Shown here: positions 7,729 to 14,890 of the stretch, one piece after another | Layout: each line of letters opens with the position of its first letter | How positions within the stretch are numbered: the stretch's first letter is position 1 | DNA from: JALYTY01 sp964546935 | GTDB lineage: Bacteria; Vulcanimicrobiota; Vulcanimicrobiia; Vulcanimicrobiales; Vulcanimicrobiaceae | DNA: 19,256 bases | Direction: 5' to 3' | NCBI GenBank assembly: GCA_964546935.1 | Contig: CAZJLJ010000055.1 | Span: 1-19,256 of the forward strand | Program-made: the position numbers and the translations under genes | Notes under the pieces: model-generated | Databases searched by the model: none | Seen by the model: only the letters and a program-made list of their open reading frames with translations | What the model was told of the DNA's origin: nothing

Positions 7729-8172
7729 ATGGCATCCCTTAAGGACCGCATCGCCTCCGATCTGAAAGAGGCGATGAGGGCGCGCGATCAGTTGCGCCTA
7801 GATACGCTGCGTTCCGCGATCTCCGGCTTCACGTATAAAAGAACGGAAGCCGGGACGGACCTTTCGGATGCAGACGAGCTAGCGGTCGTCCAGAAGCTGG
7901 TCAAACAGCGGAACGATTCGCTGGTGGAGTTTGAAAAGGCCGGCCGGACCGACCTCGCCGATAAGGAACGCGCCGAACGGGATATTCTGACGGCTTATCT
8001 GCCGGCACAGAAATCGCCCGACGAGGTGCGGGAGGTCGTGAAAGCGATAATCGCCGGGATCCCGGCCGAGAACCGCAATCAAGGTGCGGTGATGAAAGTG
8101 GCGATGCCTCAGTTAAAGGGCATCGCGGACGGCAACCTGGTCCGCCAGATTGTTACGGAAGAGCTCGGATAA
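7729..8172 (+). CDS. yqeY: GatB/YqeY domain protein
   Basis: A 147-residue YqeY protein, related to the tail domain of the tRNA amidotransferase subunit GatB and thought to bind tRNA; its exact role is unsettled. Typical features are MASLKDRIASDLKEAMRARD, then LDTLRSAISGF, the helical hairpin around RNDSLVEFEKAGR, and AYLPAQKSPDEV followed by GAVMKVAMPQLKGIADGNLV. AGGAG at 7719-7723, overlapping the rpsU stop, is 5 nt before the ATG. The final codons and stop form the left arm and loop of a transcription terminator, so the rpsU-yqeY unit ends here. Confidence 0.93.
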   Translation: MASLKDRIASDLKEAMRARDQLRLDTLRSAISGFTYKRTEAGTDLSDADELAVVQKLVKQRNDSLVEFEKAGRTDLADKERAERDILTAYLPAQKSPDEVREVVKAIIAGIPAENRNQGAVMKVAMPQLKGIADGNLVRQIVTEELG

Positions 8173-8192
8173 CTCCGGGCTCTTTTTCTTCT
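8161..8192 (+). terminator. Intrinsic terminator of the rpsU-yqeY unit
   Basis: An 8-bp stem (GAGCTCGG at 8161-8168 with CCGGGCTC at 8175-8182, one G-T pair) closes a 6-nt loop, ATAACT. TTTTTCTTCTT follows at 8183-8193. The left arm encodes the last YqeY residues and the loop holds the TAA stop codon. This is a textbook rho-independent terminator, and no further promoter is obvious before nfeD. Confidence 0.85.
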
Positions 8193-8227
8193 TGCAACCT
8201 TTGTAGAACCCGGGGGTAGCTACGAAC

Positions 8228-9535
8228 ATGAAGCGTGTGCGTGCCTGTCTGGCTCTCGGACTCGTCCTTTGCGGGTTTCTTGGCATCGCAGCCCGCGTTT
8301 TAGCGGCCGATGCTCCGGTCATCGTCGTCCCTATCAACGGCGTCGTAGACGATGGGATGGCGCATCTCGTGGAGCGTTCGGTGGATCGGGCAAATCGCGA
8401 AGGCGCGCGTGCGATCGTGCTGGACGTGAACAGCCTTGGCGGATTGGTCGAAGCCGCGTTTCGCATAAAACAAGCGATTTACAACGCGCACGAGCCGGTT
8501 ATCGCCTACGTTTCAGGCCGAGCGTTTTCTTCGGCTGCGCTGATATCGCTCTCGAGCAACAAGATAATCATGGCGCCCGGCGCATCGATTGGATCGGCGG
8601 AGCCGCATCCGAATTCGGCCGAGGCCACTTCGGCTCTACGCGCTGAATTCGAATCGACAGCGCAGCGCAGCCATCGCGATCCAAGGCTTGCAGGTGCGAT
8701 GGTGGATCCTGCAATTTCCGTTCCGGAGTATAAACGCAATAACGCGTTTCTCACGCTAAACACACAAGATGCATTGAAGTCGCACATGGCCGACGGCCAA
8801 GCGGCATCGCTGGACGATGCGTTGGCGCAACAGCATCTCTCTACCGCGCCCCGGGTGACCGCCGACTATACGTGGGCGGAAGAGGTCGCGCGGTTTGCGA
8901 CGTCTCCGGCGATCAGCGGTTTGCTCTTGACCCTCGGTATGCTGGGCCTGATTCTTGAAATGCAGACGTTGCATGGAATCGCCGGGACGATCGGTATCGG
9001 AGCACTCGCGCTGTTCTTCGGAACGCACGTGTACGCCGGATTCTCCAACGGCTTCGTGATTGCGCTCGCGATCTTTGGATTGCTCGGAATTCTATGGGAG
9101 CTGCACGTTGTGCCCGGGCATGGCGCGCCGGGGATTTTGGGCGGCCTTGCGCTCTTGGCGGCAGTGCTCCTGGCATTCGGACTGCCATTCTTTTTCATCG
9201 CCGTCGAAACGATTTCGACGTCAATCATTCTTACGGTCGTGCTCTTTGCGATTGCAACGCGCATCTTCCCGGAAAATGCCTGGATGAAGAAGCTCGTGCT
9301 GGTTGCGGAACAGGGCCCCGACTATGTAACGAGTGCCGATTTTTCATCGCTACGTGGAGCGATCGGAACGGCGGCCTCTTTGCTGCGTCCGGCCGGCGTT
9401 GCAATGTTCGACGGCAGGCGTGTAGACGTTCTCACGGAAGGCGAGTTCATTGCGGCCGGAACGCCGGTCCGCGTTACGCGTGTGGAGGGCGCACGTATCT
9501 TCGTAGAGCCGGTCAATCTCCCGAGCTACAAGTAG
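8228..9535 (+). CDS. nfeD: NfeD long form: membrane-bound ClpP-class serine protease with NfeD domain
   Basis: A 435-residue membrane protein that works with flotillin-like proteins in membrane microdomains. Order: signal peptide 1-26 (ending ARVLA-ADA); ClpP/SppA-like domain about 30-205 with IVLDVNSLGGLVEAA (63-77) and GRAFSSAALISL (97-108), in which Ser102 is the likely nucleophile; NNAFLTLNTQDALKSHMADG, matching the family block before the membrane part. Several membrane helices follow between about 215 and 345. A C-terminal OB-fold NfeD domain (about 370-435) has GAIGTAASLLRPAG and GEFIAAGTPVRVTRV. It precedes floA, as in many bacteria (Bacillus yqeZ-yqfA). A GGGGG (8212-8216) lies about 11 nt before the ATG. 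Confidence 0.92.
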   Translation: MKRVRACLALGLVLCGFLGIAARVLAADAPVIVVPINGVVDDGMAHLVERSVDRANREGARAIVLDVNSLGGLVEAAFRIKQAIYNAHEPVIAYVSGRAFSSAALISLSSNKIIMAPGASIGSAEPHPNSAEATSALRAEFESTAQRSHRDPRLAGAMVDPAISVPEYKRNNAFLTLNTQDALKSHMADGQAASLDDALAQQHLSTAPRVTADYTWAEEVARFATSPAISGLLLTLGMLGLILEMQTLHGIAGTIGIGALALFFGTHVYAGFSNGFVIALAIFGLLGILWELHVVPGHGAPGILGGLALLAAVLLAFGLPFFFIAVETISTSIILTVVLFAIATRIFPENAWMKKLVLVAEQGPDYVTSADFSSLRGAIGTAASLLRPAGVAMFDGRRVDVLTEGEFIAAGTPVRVTRVEGARIFVEPVNLPSYK

Positions 9536-9546
9536 CTCGAACTACA

Positions 9547-9553
9547 AAAGGAG
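9547..9553 (+). promoter_or_regulatory. Ribosome binding site supporting a TTG start for floA
   Basis: AAAGGAG lies 7 nt upstream of a TTG at 9561. This fixes that codon as the start, since the frame has no ATG or GTG so well placed before the membrane segment. Confidence 0.8.
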
Positions 9554-9560
9554 TGGTGTT

Positions 9561-10574
9561 TTGGTTGGAGTCGGCGTGGCGATCATCTTTTTCGTCGCCG
9601 TTATTTTATTTTTCAGCTTCCTCTACTATTTTCCCATCGGGTTGTGGATCCGGACGGTTGCGGCGGGTGTTCCGCTTGGAATCTTTACGCTCGTACGCAT
9701 GCGGCTTATCGGCATTCCGCCCGGGATCGTCGTTACGAATTACGTTCGCGGACGCAAGGCCGGTTTAAATCTGACCGTCGATCAATTGCAATCGCATTAT
9801 CTTGCGGGCGGTAACGTCGAAAACGTAACGCTGGCGATGATCGCGGCGCAACGTGCGCAGATTCCCTTGGAATGGCAGCGCGCGGCCGCGATCGATCTCG
9901 CCGGTCGCAACGTCGTCGAAGCGCTGCAAACGTCGGTAAATCCGAAGGTCATAGAAACGCCGACGTTTCAAGGCGTCGCGCAAAACGGCATTCAGTTGAA
10001 CGTCAAAGCGCGAGTGACGGTGCGCAGCAACCTCGACCGCTACGTCGGCGGCGCCGGCGAGCAAACGATTATCGCACGCGTTGGTGAAGGCGTCGTTGCA
10101 GCGGTGGGCGCAGCAGTCGATCATAAGGAAGTGCTCGAGTTTCCGGATCGCATTTCGAAGGCGGTGCTTACGAAGGGCCTTGATGCGGGCACGGCGTTCG
10201 AGATCGTTTCAATCGATATTGCAGACGTTGACGTCGGCAAGAACATCGGCGCAGAATTGCAGACGAGTCAAGCTGAAGCCGACCGCCGGATCGCGCAGGC
10301 GAAGGCTTCGGAACGCCAGTACGCAGCGATGGCTTCGGAACAAGAACAGAAGGCGCAAACACAGGCCATGCGCGCAAAGGTGGTCGAGGCGGAAGCGTCA
10401 ATTCCGCTCGCGATTGCGGGTGCATTCAAGAGCGGGAATCTCGGCGTCATGGATTACTATCGTTTAAAAAACATCCAGGCAGATACTGGAATGCGTGATG
10501 CGATCGGCGGCAGCGCCTCCGAAAGCGGGCAAAGCGATGTGAATCAACCGCCGCCGCAACAGCCGGGAAGATAA
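9561..10574 (+). CDS. floA: Flotillin-like protein FloA
   Basis: A 337-residue SPFH-type scaffold protein that organises functional membrane microdomains. A hydrophobic hairpin at about 4-50 is followed by the long conserved block ending IGIPPGIVVTNYVRG, GLNLTVDQLQSHYLAGGNV, and the SPFH core with QNGIQLNVKARVTVRSNLDRYVGGAGEQTI. A coiled-coil region rich in Ala, Glu and Gln (about 235-290, ending KVVEAEASIPLAIAGAF) leads to DYYRLKNIQADT near the C-terminus; the polar Pro/Gln tail is short. Start TTG is supported by its ribosome binding site. It sits 25 bp after nfeD, and the next gene begins directly after its stop. Confidence 0.95.
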   Translation: MVGVGVAIIFFVAVILFFSFLYYFPIGLWIRTVAAGVPLGIFTLVRMRLIGIPPGIVVTNYVRGRKAGLNLTVDQLQSHYLAGGNVENVTLAMIAAQRAQIPLEWQRAAAIDLAGRNVVEALQTSVNPKVIETPTFQGVAQNGIQLNVKARVTVRSNLDRYVGGAGEQTIIARVGEGVVAAVGAAVDHKEVLEFPDRISKAVLTKGLDAGTAFEIVSIDIADVDVGKNIGAELQTSQAEADRRIAQAKASERQYAAMASEQEQKAQTQAMRAKVVEAEASIPLAIAGAFKSGNLGVMDYYRLKNIQADTGMRDAIGGSASESGQSDVNQPPPQQPGR

Positions 10575-11072
10575 ATGCACGACATCGGCGGCCTGATCTG
10601 GGTCATCATCGTCGTCCTTGCCGTTTTTTCGAGCATTCGAAAGAGCGTGCGTCAGGCCAGAGAGTCGGCGGCTCAGGCACAGCAACGGTCGCCTGCGACG
10701 AGCGTCCAACGGCCGCTTCCTGAACCCGTACGGCCGGCGCAGGCCTCAGCGCCGCCGATAACGCCGTTGCAGCGAGCGCTGCAGCTCTCCCCCATCCCAG
10801 CGCCGCCGGTTCCACCCGCGCCGCAGATTCGAGTGGTTCCGCCGCTTCCTACGCCGGCTGCGTCTGTTGCCACGCCGCAGCGTCCTCCGGCGCACGATCC
10901 ATTCCGTCCCGAGAGCATCCAACGGAGGCCTTTGAGTGGTTTGTTGGGTGGTATCTTCGAAGATAAAGATGCGATTCTAAGGGCGGTCGTCGCGGCCGAA
11001 ATCCTTGGTAAACCTAAAGCACTGCAGGAGCAATCAATCTGGAGTCCACGGCACAACGAACCGTCGATCTAA
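10575..11072 (+). CDS. Unknown single-TM, proline-rich protein
   Basis: I do not recognise a named family. The 165-residue protein has an N-terminal membrane segment (IGGLIWVIIVVLAVFSSI, about 4-21). A basic and polar stretch follows, then a long low-complexity linker rich in Pro, Ala and Gln (about 40-110). The C-terminus looks conserved: GGIFEDKDAILRAVVAAEILGKPKAL around 124-149, short of the end. The ILRAVVAAEILGKPKAL tail resembles short EILG-P-type motifs I associate with small membrane proteins in this neighbourhood, but that is memory, not a search. The ATG follows the floA stop with no gap, and the 3' end overlaps phoH by 34 bp, so it is firmly inside the floA-phoH operon. A role as a FloA or NfeD partner is only suggested by position. 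Confidence 0.65.
   Translation: MHDIGGLIWVIIVVLAVFSSIRKSVRQARESAAQAQQRSPATSVQRPLPEPVRPAQASAPPITPLQRALQLSPIPAPPVPPAPQIRVVPPLPTPAASVATPQRPPAHDPFRPESIQRRPLSGLLGGIFEDKDAILRAVVAAEILGKPKALQEQSIWSPRHNEPSI
11026..11030 (+). promoter_or_regulatory. Ribosome binding site supporting a CTG start for phoH
   Basis: AGGAG lies 8 nt before a CTG at 11039. In this frame the preceding stop is at 11015-11017, and no ATG, GTG or TTG exists before 11147. The site makes CTG the best start. Confidence 0.6.
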
Positions 11073-11992
11073 GCGACCTTAACGACCCCGTCCGCCTGTT
11101 CGGACAGTTCGATCAAAATCTCTCCGCGCTCGAAGACCGCCTTGGCGTGAGCGTGCGAGCCGATGGACAACATCTACTGCTTGCTGGATCCGCTGCCGAC
11201 GTGGAACGTGCGGAGCACGCCGTCCGGCGCATGCTTCATGCTGCCGTAGACGGCGCGCAGATTACCCCCGACGACGTTGCGCTCGCGATTCACGACACGC
11301 GCGAAGCGCCCGGCGGAAAGGCGTTGCCGGGCACATTGATTCGTACGCATCGCGGAAAAGAAGTCCGACCGAAAACAGCGGGCCAACGCACATTCGTGCG
11401 CTCTATCGAAGAGAACACGCTCACGTTCGGCATCGGTCCGGCCGGAACGGGAAAAACATTTCTCGCTGTGGTGATGGCGGTGCGAGCGTTGAAGAATCGC
11501 GAAGTCTCGCGGTTGATTTTGTCGCGGCCTGCGGTTGAAGCCGGCGAGAAGTTGGGTTTTCTGCCCGGAGATCTGCGTGAGAAAGTCGATCCGTATTTGC
11601 GTCCATTGTATGATGCGCTCGAAGAATTGCTCGATGTCACGGTAGTCGCAAAGTATTTGGAACGCGGGACCATCGAGGTTGCGCCGCTTGCGTATATGCG
11701 CGGCCGCACGCTTTCCGACGCGTTCGTTATTTTGGACGAAGCTCAGAACGCAACGCCGGATCAGTTGAAGATGTTTTTGACGCGTCTCGGCAGCGGTTCC
11801 AAAATGGTCGTCAACGGCGACATCACGCAAATCGATTTGCCGGGCGGCGCAAAGAGCGGCTTGCTGGATGCGTCGCGGCGGCTTGAAGATATCGAAGACG
11901 TCGGTGCGATTCGGTTAACCGAAAGCGACGTCGTTCGCCATCCGCTCGTTGCCAGGATCATTCGCGCCTATGACAGTTCACTACCGCAATGA
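11039..11992 (+). CDS. phoH: PhoH-family ATPase (PhoH-like protein), probable CTG start
   Basis: A 317-residue P-loop NTPase related to the N-terminal half of superfamily 1 helicases; members usually sit beside ybeY and are linked to RNA metabolism. Walker A is GPAGTGKT at 133-140, Walker B is VILDEAQN at 230-237, and the sensor-type segment GSKMVVNGDITQIDLPG follows. The N-terminal KH-like region (DLNDPVRLFGQFDQNLSALEDRLGVSVR, about 13-40) is a family feature. It lies upstream of the first GTG in frame (11147), so starting at 11147 would delete it. I therefore place the start at CTG 11039, behind AGGAG; the resulting length is close to the family norm. It overlaps ybeY by 23 bp. Confidence 0.9.
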   Translation: MESTAQRTVDLSDLNDPVRLFGQFDQNLSALEDRLGVSVRADGQHLLLAGSAADVERAEHAVRRMLHAAVDGAQITPDDVALAIHDTREAPGGKALPGTLIRTHRGKEVRPKTAGQRTFVRSIEENTLTFGIGPAGTGKTFLAVVMAVRALKNREVSRLILSRPAVEAGEKLGFLPGDLREKVDPYLRPLYDALEELLDVTVVAKYLERGTIEVAPLAYMRGRTLSDAFVILDEAQNATPDQLKMFLTRLGSGSKMVVNGDITQIDLPGGAKSGLLDASRRLEDIEDVGAIRLTESDVVRHPLVARIIRAYDSSLPQ

Positions 11993-12428
11993 CGTTCGCG
12001 GCAGCGGTGTCGATGCGCGCGCACTGAAGCGCACGATGAAAACGCTGCTCGCGGAAGTGGATGAAAAGGATTCGTCGATTTCGATCACATTGGTTGACGA
12101 CGCCGCGATTCAAGAGATCAACCGGGCGCATCGCGGAAAGGATAAATCTACCGACGTGTTGTCGTTTCCAATGTTCGACGACACGATCGAGGATCCGGAA
12201 ATCGAAGAACGGCTGCTCGGCGATATCGTCATTTCCGTCGAGACGGCTCGCCGGCAAGCCACGGATTACGATGCTCCGCTGCAACAAGAGATCTACCGGC
12301 TCTTGATCCACGGGCTTTTGCACGTGATGGGACACGACCACATGGAACCGGAAGAACGTGCCGCGATGGAAGCTGAAGAGCGCCGTCTAGCAGATGCTAT
12401 CGATATGCCCTGGCCGTATGAGTCCTAA
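11970..12428 (+). CDS. ybeY: Endoribonuclease YbeY (16S rRNA maturation)
   Basis: YbeY is a zinc-dependent RNase acting in 16S rRNA 3' end maturation and ribosome quality control. The 152-residue protein contains NRAHRGKDKSTDVLSFPMF (51-69), GDIVIS (84-89) and the metal site HGLLHVMGHDH (114-124), in which the three His residues match the family H-G-x-L-H-x-x-G-x-D-H. The frame is open from a TTG at 11949, but the ATG at 11970 gives the family N-terminus (MTVHYRNDV). It overlaps the end of phoH, a pairing found in many bacteria, and the start of the dgkA-type gene by 11 bp. Confidence 0.95.
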   Translation: MTVHYRNDVRGSGVDARALKRTMKTLLAEVDEKDSSISITLVDDAAIQEINRAHRGKDKSTDVLSFPMFDDTIEDPEIEERLLGDIVISVETARRQATDYDAPLQQEIYRLLIHGLLHVMGHDHMEPEERAAMEAEERRLADAIDMPWPYES

Positions 12429-13128
12429 AGTTTGGCGTTCGTTCAACCACGCGTTCGAAGGCATCATGTATGCCGCCCGGACGCAGCCCAACATGCGAAC
12501 GCATTTGCTCATCGCGTTGCTGGTCATTTTGGCTTCACTGTTGCTGAGGCTGGACCGCTACTATGTTGTCGCGCTCATCGTCATCATTGCGGTCGTCCTG
12601 AGTCTGGAACTGTTCAATACCGCAGTGGAAGCGATCGTGGATCTTTTGACCGTCACGCACCATCCGCTGGCAAAGACGGCCAAGGATGCGTCGGCCGGCG
12701 CGGTCTTAGTTGCATCGATTGCCGCCGTCATCGTCGGCTATCTTGTGTTTTACCAGGGCATCATTAACGGGGGGCAGCGCGTCTTCGAGGCGGTCCAGTC
12801 CGTCCCAAGCAATGTAGCGTTCGTTGTCTTGGCCGCAGTAGCGATTGTGACGATCTTTGCCAAGGCGTGGGTCGGCCGTGGCTCGGCACTCCAAGGCGGC
12901 GCGATTTCCGGGCACGCGGCGTTGGCTTTTGCCGCAGCAACGATGCTGGCTTTCTTCTATCAGAAGCCGTTGCCGGCGCTCCTGGCTTATTTTGTCGCCT
13001 TCCTCGTAGCCCAAAGCCGTGTGGAGGCTAAAATCCATTCCGTCCGGGAGGTTGTCTCCGGAGGGGTCTTGGGAACGGTCGTCGCCTTGGCGATCTATCT
13101 CTTGGTCCGGCCCCACGTTGTGTTATAA
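12418..13128 (+). CDS. dgkA: Fusion of DgkA-type lipid kinase and PAP2-like phosphatase domain
   Basis: A 236-residue integral membrane protein with two parts. Residues 1-115 are a prokaryotic diacylglycerol/undecaprenol kinase: SFNHAFEGIMYAARTQPNMR, then ELFNTAVEAIVD (64-75) and AKTAKDASAGAV (85-96), all catalytic-motif regions. Residues about 130-232 resemble a PAP2 (type 2 phosphatidic acid phosphatase) domain: SGHAALAF (164-171) and SR-x5-H (190-197) followed by Glu201 where Asp is usual. The first PAP2 motif (K-x6-RP) is not intact. About six or seven membrane helices are expected. In Gram-positive bacteria DgkA-type enzymes often phosphorylate undecaprenol, so a kinase plus phosphatase for undecaprenyl phosphate recycling is a reasonable inference. 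ATG 12418 is chosen over TTG 12394 on family length. Confidence 0.85.
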   Translation: MSPKVWRSFNHAFEGIMYAARTQPNMRTHLLIALLVILASLLLRLDRYYVVALIVIIAVVLSLELFNTAVEAIVDLLTVTHHPLAKTAKDASAGAVLVASIAAVIVGYLVFYQGIINGGQRVFEAVQSVPSNVAFVVLAAVAIVTIFAKAWVGRGSALQGGAISGHAALAFAAATMLAFFYQKPLPALLAYFVAFLVAQSRVEAKIHSVREVVSGGVLGTVVALAIYLLVRPHVVL

Positions 13129-13129
13129 T
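13102..13129 (+). promoter_or_regulatory. Predicted promoter of corC-cdd-recO (perfect extended -10)
   Basis: A perfect TATAAT (13124-13129) is preceded by TG at 13121-13122, giving TGTTATAAT. A weak -35, TTGGTC (13102-13107), lies 16 bp upstream. The -10 box contains the dgkA stop codon TAA (13126-13128). Transcription would begin near 13136 and give a leader of about 50 nt before corC. Confidence 0.7.
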
Positions 13130-13188
13130 GGCGCCGATTTGAATACCGACCCATATCGAAGTCCCCGTCCCAGTTCGGCGGCCTTTTG

Positions 13189-14502
13189 ATGGCTCAGACG
13201 AACTGGCTCCAGATCGGCAGCCTAGTGTTGCTGGTCGTGCTCGCGTCCTTCTTTGCGGCGTCTGAAGCAGCCCTAATCTCGATCTCGCGCCTTCGTGCGG
13301 CCGCCATGGCCGAGCGTAACGTGCGTGGTGCCAAAGACGTGCGCCGGATGGTCGAGGACAAGAACCGCTTCCTCACGTCGATCCTCGTCGCCAATACCAT
13401 CGTATTGCTGGCGGCGGACTCGCTCGCCACCTACATCGCCATTGAGATGGGGATTCCCGAAGCAGCGCTTTGGTCGACCGTTCTCATGACGATCGTTTTG
13501 CTGCTCTTCGGAGAGATTATCCCGAAGACGATCGTGACCAACGACGGGGAACGCTGGGCATTGCGCCTTGCGCGTCCGCTGCGAGTCGTTGCGGGAATCT
13601 TGAAGCCGCTCGTTTACGCTTTCCTTGCCGTCACCAATCTGTTGGTGAAGCCGCTCGGGATCAAACACCCGCATCAATACGTAACGGAAGAAGACATCCG
13701 CGCACTGGTTAACGTCGGCGCGGAACAACGGGTTATTGAAGAAGAAGAGCGCGAGATGATCCACTCGGTCATTGAGTTCGGCGACACGATCGTGCGCGAA
13801 GTAATGACTCCGCGTCCCGAAATCGTCGCCGTTTCCATCGACGATTCGCCGCGCCGTGCACTCGATATCGTTATCGCCGAAGGCTATTCGAAGCTCCCGG
13901 TTTACCAAGAATCAAAAGACGATATCGTCGGGGTTGTTCACGATCGCGAGCTGCTCATCGCGCTCGCAAATGGAACGCTTGCCCACACGAGCATCCGCGC
14001 GCTGATGCGTCCGATTGCGCACGTACCCGAGACCAAGAAAATCGCGGAGCTGTTGCGTGAAATGCAACGCGACAAATTCTCGATGGCCATCGTCGTGGAC
14101 GAATACGGCGGGACGGCGGGTCTCGTTACCATGGAAGATTTGCTCGAAGAGATCGTCGGCGAGATTCGAGACGAGCACGACGTCGACGAGCAAGAACCGA
14201 TTGCGTTCGTCTCGGATGATGAAGCCGTTGTCGAAGCAGGCGTGAACATTGAAGACGTAAACGCGAAACTCGGAACGCACATCCCGACCGAAGATTTCGA
14301 AACAATCGGCGGATACACGGTTGGTTTGTTCGGCCGTTTGCCCAAAGAGGGCGAAGAAATCGATGCCGATTCTCGCACGCGTTTGCGCGTGGATCGCACG
14401 CGCGGCCGCCGCATTCTAGCCGTTCGCGTTTTCACTAGTCCCAACGGCACACAGCACGAGCACGAAGGCGCGGAAGCGGACGAACATAATGCCGTCTCCT
14501 GA
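13189..14502 (+). CDS. CNNM/CorC (HlyC)-family membrane protein with CBS pair
   Basis: A 437-residue member of the DUF21-CBS-CorC_HlyC family, implicated in magnesium and divalent-cation handling (often mis-called haemolysin). Domain order: DUF21/CNNM membrane domain about 1-190 with FFAASEAALISISRLR (21-36) and GEIIPKT (108-114). A CBS pair runs about 200-325, including MTPRPEIVAVSID, SKLPVYQESKDDIVGVVHDRE and VDEYGGTAGLVTMEDLLEEI (283-302). A transporter-associated C-terminal domain covers about 335-425, followed by a short His/Glu tail (TQHEHEGAEADEHN). A TTG at 13186 is directly before the chosen ATG 13189; the ribosome binding site is weak, so either could be used. It overlaps cdd by 14 bp. 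Confidence 0.92.
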   Translation: MAQTNWLQIGSLVLLVVLASFFAASEAALISISRLRAAAMAERNVRGAKDVRRMVEDKNRFLTSILVANTIVLLAADSLATYIAIEMGIPEAALWSTVLMTIVLLLFGEIIPKTIVTNDGERWALRLARPLRVVAGILKPLVYAFLAVTNLLVKPLGIKHPHQYVTEEDIRALVNVGAEQRVIEEEEREMIHSVIEFGDTIVREVMTPRPEIVAVSIDDSPRRALDIVIAEGYSKLPVYQESKDDIVGVVHDRELLIALANGTLAHTSIRALMRPIAHVPETKKIAELLREMQRDKFSMAIVVDEYGGTAGLVTMEDLLEEIVGEIRDEHDVDEQEPIAFVSDDEAVVEAGVNIEDVNAKLGTHIPTEDFETIGGYTVGLFGRLPKEGEEIDADSRTRLRVDRTRGRRILAVRVFTSPNGTQHEHEGAEADEHNAVS

Positions 14503-14887
14503 CGAATTGCTGGATGCTGCGCGTGCGGCGCGTGAGCGCGCCTATGCGCCGTACTCCGGCTTTGCGGTGGGAGCGGCGCTGGAGACCTCCGACGGAACCG
14601 TCATCACCGGATGCAACGTCGAAAATGCCAGCTACGGCATGTCGATTTGCGCCGAGCGAACCGCGATCACTTCCGCAGTTGCGCAAGGCTACCGTGAATT
14701 TCGCGCGATTGCCGTGGCCGGTCCGGACGGAGCAATCACGAGTCCGTGTGGAGCGTGCCGGCAATTCATCGCCGAGTTCGACCCGGAGCTGCCGGTCTTT
14801 TTTACGACGCCGGATGCCGACATGCAGACGACGCTTGATAAACTGTTGCCGTTCTCATTCGGCCCGAAGAGTCTTCAGAACACCTAA
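14489..14887 (+). CDS. cdd: Cytidine deaminase
   Basis: Cdd converts cytidine and deoxycytidine to uridine and deoxyuridine in pyrimidine salvage. The 132-residue protein is of the short, tetrameric zinc type. YAPYSGFAVGAAL (19-31), GCNVENASYGMSICAERTA (41-59) with zinc-binding Cys54 and catalytic Glu56, and PCGACRQ (86-92) with Cys87 and Cys90 as the other ligands are all present. Its ATG lies inside corC, so it is probably translated by coupling. Placement before recO matches the Bacillus dgkA-cdd-era-recO order, but era is not in this window. Confidence 0.96.
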   Translation: MPSPDELLDAARAARERAYAPYSGFAVGAALETSDGTVITGCNVENASYGMSICAERTAITSAVAQGYREFRAIAVAGPDGAITSPCGACRQFIAEFDPELPVFFTTPDADMQTTLDKLLPFSFGPKSLQNT

Positions 14888-14890
14888 GCA

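Noticed and set aside
8192..8222. Possible promoter for nfeD (TTGCAA with TAGAAC or TAGCTA)
   Set aside because: Spacing and matches are poor for any pairing, so I could not support a promoter although one is expected after the terminator.
9094..9768. 224-residue + strand frame across the nfeD-floA junction
   Set aside because: Out of frame with two well-supported genes and rich in Cys/Arg/Ser without motifs; a shadow frame.
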